Positions 37,520 to 40,674 of a DNA stretch of 40,674 bases are shown one piece after another. The stretch lies in the IMG/VR virus record IMGVR_UViG_3300031963_000351, positions 1 through 40,674 of that record; one strand, given 5' to 3'. This stretch comes from a virus. Numbering within the stretch: position 1 is the stretch's first letter; each line of letters begins with the position of its first letter. The position numbers and the translations under genes are program-made. Under the pieces are notes generated by a model. That model was not told the origin of the DNA. It searched no databases and saw nothing but the letters and a program-made list of their open reading frames with translations.

Positions 37520-39460
37520 TTATTCCCAGGCTTCCTTGTACCCGTTTGGGTGCGCTATGTCTTCGTTCCATTCTTTTGCTTCTTTTGAATCCGTCCAGTT
37601 TCTGTTAGGACTTACTGCGCTTGGTGTTTCTTGCTTAATTTCAATCTGGACAGCCCTCCCGTCTATTGCCTGTTGAAGGTAGTCTACACCGTCAAAGGTA
37701 AACCTCCTCGTGTTCCTCTGTAGTTGAAATTCAAACGACCCCTTTAGTCCAACTATCTTCTGTCTTCTGATCTTCTTACTGTGAAACTCGCACACGGGGC
37801 TGTCTGGGGCTGTCTGAGCGAATGGACGGTGGTATATGATGATGTTATCCGCCTTGTTGTTCCACATCGCACCATCTGCAAGGTCAAACACCTCTGGACA
37901 AGGATAATTCCCATCCTCTCCTTTTCTCATTTTGTGCGGGTGAACCACGATGTCGAAGTACACGTTGTTCTTCCTCGCAAACCGTGTGCAGTCAGAAAGG
38001 AAAGTTTCGAGGTACTTGTCGCTGCGTCCCGCACCCTTTGAGTAATCGTTTGCCATTTGGTTGAACGGATCAATAACCACCCTGTCAACTCCGTGCTTGA
38101 TGATCAGGCTCAGGAACACCTCCTTCACGTAATCTGGTGTGGGGGCTACGTTCTTCGGGTACACCATGAAAATATGGTCTCCAATCATCTTGTACACCTT
38201 CATGTACGCATCGTATGATGGGCGTGTTGGGTTACTTGGTGTGCAGTCTCTCCCAAAGTAAATCTCTACAAGGTCGTGGTAGAACTGTTCGGCAGGCAGT
38301 TCCTCAGGAGTAAAGATGGCAACCCTCTCCCCAAACCTAACCATACGCATTATCATCTCCCACTTCATGAATGATGACTTTCCGTAGTTTCCTATTCCGG
38401 AAACAATTGTTAATTCGCCTTTAACTCTTTTGAAGTGCCTATCGAGCAATGGGACGCCGACGGGCATTGCTGCTTGATAACCCTTGAGGTAAATTTCCCC
38501 AGCCCTATCCATCACCTCCTCGGCATAGATTACGTCCTCCTTAGACATTTCATCGAGGTCCTCTTCGGTTAGCTCAATCTTAACCTCCTTGTGGCTACTC
38601 TTTGTAACTAACTGATCCTTAGTGAACTCGGCAGTATTCCACTGGCTCATGTTCGCCCTGTACGCACTACGGATGGCCTGGCGACACTCCTTCTGACTGA
38701 AGCTTGCATCAGGAACGACGTAGGTCATCATCATGCTGTAGCACGTCTCCTCGAGCATCCCGAACCTACAGCAGCTTGCGGCCAGCTTAAAAACGAAGTG
38801 ATTCCTTTCCCCCTCACGGAACGCATCCCCCTTGGATGTCATCCACGTCAGCAGGTTGTTGAATATCTTGTCGTCATCGTTAATCGTTTCAGTGGTTGTC
38901 TGTTGGGGCAACCTTCTATCGGCCTTTTTTACAGGCAGTTTGTTGTACGTCTCGGCGTTCTCGTTGTACCAAAGATTGGGATCATACGACTCAAAGCAGA
39001 GTCGGGACAGGTTCTTTCCGGTCTTGTCAATGTCTGGAAAGTCATTCATTAAGGCCTCAAAGTGCTCTTTGTGCATGGTTTTCCATTCAATTTGGACGAG
39101 CGCCTTCAATCCCTTGCCAGATGGGGAAGTCCAAACAGCTGTTATGTACCCTAAAGAGCACAGTTCTCTGCGTTTTTCGGCCATGTCTGACACGTTATCG
39201 AAGTCCAAAACAATGTACCCGGAATGTTCGACAAGTTCAGAGTCCTTTCGCTTTGAGAACGTGCCGCTGAAACAAACGGCAGGGAGTTTCTTTTTTAACT
39301 CGTCCGCCTCCTTCTTGGTTTTTGCTTGCCTCGCCTTGTTAACAAGCTCCTTTGACTTCCCATTCCTAATTCGTTCAAGTGCGCCCAACACACTAATTGT
39401 GTGTCCCTGCAGGTCGTTGAAGTCTTGGTAGATTGATACTTTACCATCTATTGGTCTCAT
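37520..39460 (-). CDS. primase-helicase fusion (VirE-N/BT4734-like + DnaB-like)
   Basis: A 646-residue protein. Residues ~60-170 hold the VirE N-terminal/BT4734 pattern (LPAVCFSGTF, HSGYIVLDFDN, PSGKGLKALV, DIDKTGKNLSRLCFESYDP), a primase-type fold of Bacteroidota phages and elements. A linker follows, then a RecA-like SF4 helicase: Walker A GIGNYGKSS near 353-361 and Walker B RVVIDPFN near 460, then a KADNIIIY arginine-finger-like region. It would prime and unwind DNA at the fork. It overlaps the initiator gene by 20 nt. Confidence 0.85.
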   Translation of the reverse strand: MRPIDGKVSIYQDFNDLQGHTISVLGALERIRNGKSKELVNKARQAKTKKEADELKKKLPAVCFSGTFSKRKDSELVEHSGYIVLDFDNVSDMAEKRRELCSLGYITAVWTSPSGKGLKALVQIEWKTMHKEHFEALMNDFPDIDKTGKNLSRLCFESYDPNLWYNENAETYNKLPVKKADRRLPQQTTTETINDDDKIFNNLLTWMTSKGDAFREGERNHFVFKLAASCCRFGMLEETCYSMMMTYVVPDASFSQKECRQAIRSAYRANMSQWNTAEFTKDQLVTKSSHKEVKIELTEEDLDEMSKEDVIYAEEVMDRAGEIYLKGYQAAMPVGVPLLDRHFKRVKGELTIVSGIGNYGKSSFMKWEMIMRMVRFGERVAIFTPEELPAEQFYHDLVEIYFGRDCTPSNPTRPSYDAYMKVYKMIGDHIFMVYPKNVAPTPDYVKEVFLSLIIKHGVDRVVIDPFNQMANDYSKGAGRSDKYLETFLSDCTRFARKNNVYFDIVVHPHKMRKGEDGNYPCPEVFDLADGAMWNNKADNIIIYHRPFAQTAPDSPVCEFHSKKIRRQKIVGLKGSFEFQLQRNTRRFTFDGVDYLQQAIDGRAVQIEIKQETPSAVSPNRNWTDSKEAKEWNEDIAHPNGYKEAWE

Positions 39461-40148
39461 CTGTAGTAGGTGTTTGTTTTATCGTTTGTTTTGTTTGTGT
39501 TTCATCCTCCCATCTCCTGTCGCGAAGGTATCGCACAGGATCCTTCCAGTACTTGCGTTCGCGCCCCGATTTGTGGTTCCCCATGCACTCCACGGCAAGT
39601 ATGCGATCTTTTTCATGCAGTTTGTTCCATGCAGCTTCTGCTTGTTTCTTGTCCACTTTCTTGTCGTAAGCCATCCAAAACTGCTCGAAAGAATACTTAT
39701 TTTCTTCTTTTACTTTATTCTTTTTATTATGTGAGCATTCCTGAGCAGGGGTATGCTCATTTTTGAGCAGGGGGTATGCAGGTTTTTGAGCAGGGGTATG
39801 CTCAAAAAAATCATCTTCCTCATTTTCAGACACTGGTATCTCGGGGGTAACTGTTCTGCTTAAAATGTCGGCATCTGGATTTATAGTTAAACATCTAACC
39901 TCAACCTCATTTCTGGTATTGAGTTTCACAATTCTCCCCAAAACACCTTTCTGTTCGAGATCAGCAATTATCCGTCTCACACTGTGCTTGGATATCCCAA
40001 GGCATTCACCCAGATAATGATTTGAGGCAAAGCAATAGCCCCTGATGTTTGATAAATTCGAAATAACCCCTATAAGGAGTTTTTCCGTGGATGATAATTC
40101 CTTGCTAAGCAACACACTTGCAGGGATAATTGAATATTGATTGTGCAT
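39441..40148 (-). CDS. HTH replication initiator with internal iterons
   Basis: From ATG 40148 (MHNQYSIIP) a 235-residue protein. The N-terminus (SSTEKLLIGVISNL, LGISKHSVRRIIADLEQKGVL) is a winged HTH of the DnaD/replication-protein type. The C-terminus (FEQFWMAYDKKVDKKQAEAAWNKL and YWKDPVRYLRDRRWEDE) is the helicase-loader-like domain common to phage replication proteins. The middle is disordered and encoded by repeated DNA (39742-39804). It overlaps the primase-helicase. A terminator leader lies directly before the start. A longer start at 40178 would begin inside the terminator. Confidence 0.78.
   Translation of the reverse strand: MHNQYSIIPASVLLSKELSSTEKLLIGVISNLSNIRGYCFASNHYLGECLGISKHSVRRIIADLEQKGVLGRIVKLNTRNEVEVRCLTINPDADILSRTVTPEIPVSENEEDDFFEHTPAQKPAYPLLKNEHTPAQECSHNKKNKVKEENKYSFEQFWMAYDKKVDKKQAEAAWNKLHEKDRILAVECMGNHKSGRERKYWKDPVRYLRDRRWEDETQTKQTIKQTPTTDETNRW
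39742..39804. repeat. three iterons inside the initiator gene
   Basis: TGAGCAGGGGTATGCTCA at 39742-39759 and 39787-39804, and a near copy TGAGCAGGGGGTATGCA at 39764-39780, spaced 22 and 23 bp. The outer copies have palindromic arms TGAGCA/TGCTCA. The spacing is not a multiple of three, so the repeats are read in different frames and are conserved as DNA. An A+T-rich stretch at about 39700-39732 adjoins them. Confidence 0.8.
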
Positions 40149-40149
40149 G

Positions 40150-40268
40150 ATAAAATAAAAAAGCCCCGTGTAAGGCACCGGGGCTTGGGTTGGTCAAACT
40201 TGCGTTCAACTTGCCAAACCCTTCTTTTCGGCCTTACTCAAAAAGAAGGAATTGGCACAAATACATCG
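40150..40268 (-). ncRNA. structured leader or small RNA with kissing-loop potential (element B)
   Basis: After TTG-N19-TATCTTTG, the first stem-loop SL1 (40257-40212: TGCCAA/TTGGCA plus CCTTCTTTT/AAAAGAAGG) has a 12-nt loop containing GTAAGGC. The terminator loop contains GCCTTAC, its exact complement. The initiator ATG is at 40148, just after the U-tract. Confidence 0.65.
40153..40186 (-). terminator. intrinsic terminator directly before the initiator start codon
   Basis: AAGCCCCG/CGGGGCTT, 8 bp, 10-nt loop, then TTTTATTTT on the - strand (40186-40153). Confidence 0.8.
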
Positions 40269-40298
40269 CAAAGATAATCCTGTTTTTTCACTTGTCAA
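40269..40298 (-). promoter_or_regulatory. promoter TTG-N19-TATCTTTG
   Basis: TTG (40298-40296, within TTGACA), 19 bases, TATCTTTG (40276-40269) on the - strand. Divergent from the promoter at 40326. Confidence 0.8.
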
Positions 40299-40325
40299 GA
40301 CTTTACTCATATTTTTTTCAGTCTA

Positions 40326-40355
40326 TTGACACAGTGCATATTATTTGTATATTTG
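40326..40355 (+). promoter_or_regulatory. promoter TTG-N19-TATATTTG, leaderless
   Basis: TTGACA 40326-40331 with TATATTTG 40348-40355 (TTG to -7 spacing 19), then 4 nt to ATG 40360. The 9-mer TTTACTCAT upstream (40302-40310) is inverted relative to the start region (40360-40368). Confidence 0.8.
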
Positions 40356-40359
40356 CCGC

Positions 40360-40575
40360 ATGAGTAAACTTATTCCGCCAGACCACACGGTCTTTGTAAA
40401 CATAGAATCGCGCTCAAAGGGGAGCGTGAAGGCTGTGATAACCGATGTTGGGAGCGGCGTTGACTATGAGGTTGGTCAGCGCGTCGGCATTATTGGAAAG
40501 ATAGACAACCTTGAAATACAGGGGGACTCAAGGTTCTCCGTTCACGAAAAATACATTGCGTTTTTATATGAGTAA
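40360..40575 (+). CDS. GroES-like small protein
   Basis: From ATG 40360, set by the promoter, 71 residues: KGSVKAVITDVGSGVDYEVGQRVGII, then EKYIAFLYE. The order, Gly turn, VxxVGxGV, VGxxV, final EKYI.A.., is that of GroES-type co-chaperonins, but the mobile loop is short. A GroES partner or another small barrel is possible. It overlaps the next gene by 8 nt. Confidence 0.45.
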   Translation: MSKLIPPDHTVFVNIESRSKGSVKAVITDVGSGVDYEVGQRVGIIGKIDNLEIQGDSRFSVHEKYIAFLYE

Positions 40576-40674
40576 CAAGAAGACGTGGGAAAGGGCTAAG
40601 ACTGTTTTACAGCGCCTTATTGATGATCGTGTCGAAATATACGAGGTTACAAGGATATTTAACCCAATGGCAAA
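40568..40674 (+). CDS. partial gene at right edge
   Basis: ATG 40568 opens a frame of at least 35 residues to the window end (KKTWERAKTVLQRLIDDRVE), overlapping the previous stop. The helical start and tight spacing support it. No function can be given. Confidence 0.55.
   Translation, partial: MSNKKTWERAKTVLQRLIDDRVEIYEVTRIFNPMA

Noticed and set aside
38832-39431. 199-residue + frame opposite the primase-helicase
   Set aside because: Ser/Phe/Cys-rich antisense shadow of a well-supported gene.
1-40674. stop-codon reassignment
   Set aside because: All three stop codons end well-bounded genes and no long frame is broken by one particular stop.

Overview
The window reads as part of a tailed-phage genome (Caudoviricetes) whose host is a member of the Bacteroidota. 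The main evidence is a repeated promoter of the Bacteroidota type, TTG-N18..21-TAnnTTTG, in front of many transcripts on both strands. In several cases its -7 box ends only 4 nt before the start codon, so the mRNA would be leaderless or nearly so. A VirE-N/BT4734-type primase domain fused to a DnaB-like helicase also fits phages of this host phylum. All assignments come from reading motifs; no database search was run.

Layout. 1-14.0 kb (mostly +): virion and lysis region with two giant polyvalent-type proteins around a ferritin-like protein, a small membrane protein, a long tail-fibre-like protein, a holin-like membrane protein overlapping a CHAP endolysin, then two membrane-anchored coiled-coil proteins on the - strand that may be spanin-like. 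14.2-17.8 kb: accessory island with a DUF1064 nuclease, a NinG/HNH nuclease, a TnpB-only IS200/IS605-type element whose two ends are both visible, a HExxH protein, a lipoprotein and a second HNH protein bordered by 12-bp repeats. 17.8-27.4 kb (-): many small early genes, including two paralogous stand-alone DnaA domain-IV proteins, RNase H, a NinB-like protein and a PD-(D/E)XK nuclease, with three tRNA-like elements of abnormal architecture between them. 27.4-28.8 kb: gene-free, repeat-rich region with a five-copy 23-bp iteron-like array. 28.8-30.7 kb (+): operon of small, very basic proteins. 30.7-40.15 kb (-): membrane and accessory proteins, an Acb2/Tad1-like candidate, a metallophosphoesterase, an SSB-like protein, the primase-helicase and an HTH replication initiator with iterons inside its gene (a lambda-O-like arrangement). 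40.36 kb to the end (+): a GroES-like small protein and the start of another gene.

The most unusual signal is a pair of structured leader RNAs, 20.47-20.58 kb (+) and 40.15-40.28 kb (-). Each has its own promoter, a 5' stem-loop, and a 3' intrinsic terminator with a 10-nt loop immediately before a gene for an HTH protein. In both, the 5' stem-loop's loop is complementary (8 and 7 nt) to the terminator's loop, although the primary sequences differ. That conserved architecture suggests a loop-loop (kissing) RNA switch or a small RNA class. Two more genes, at 8.83 kb and 35.13 kb, also have an intrinsic terminator just before the start codon but lack the loop complementarity.
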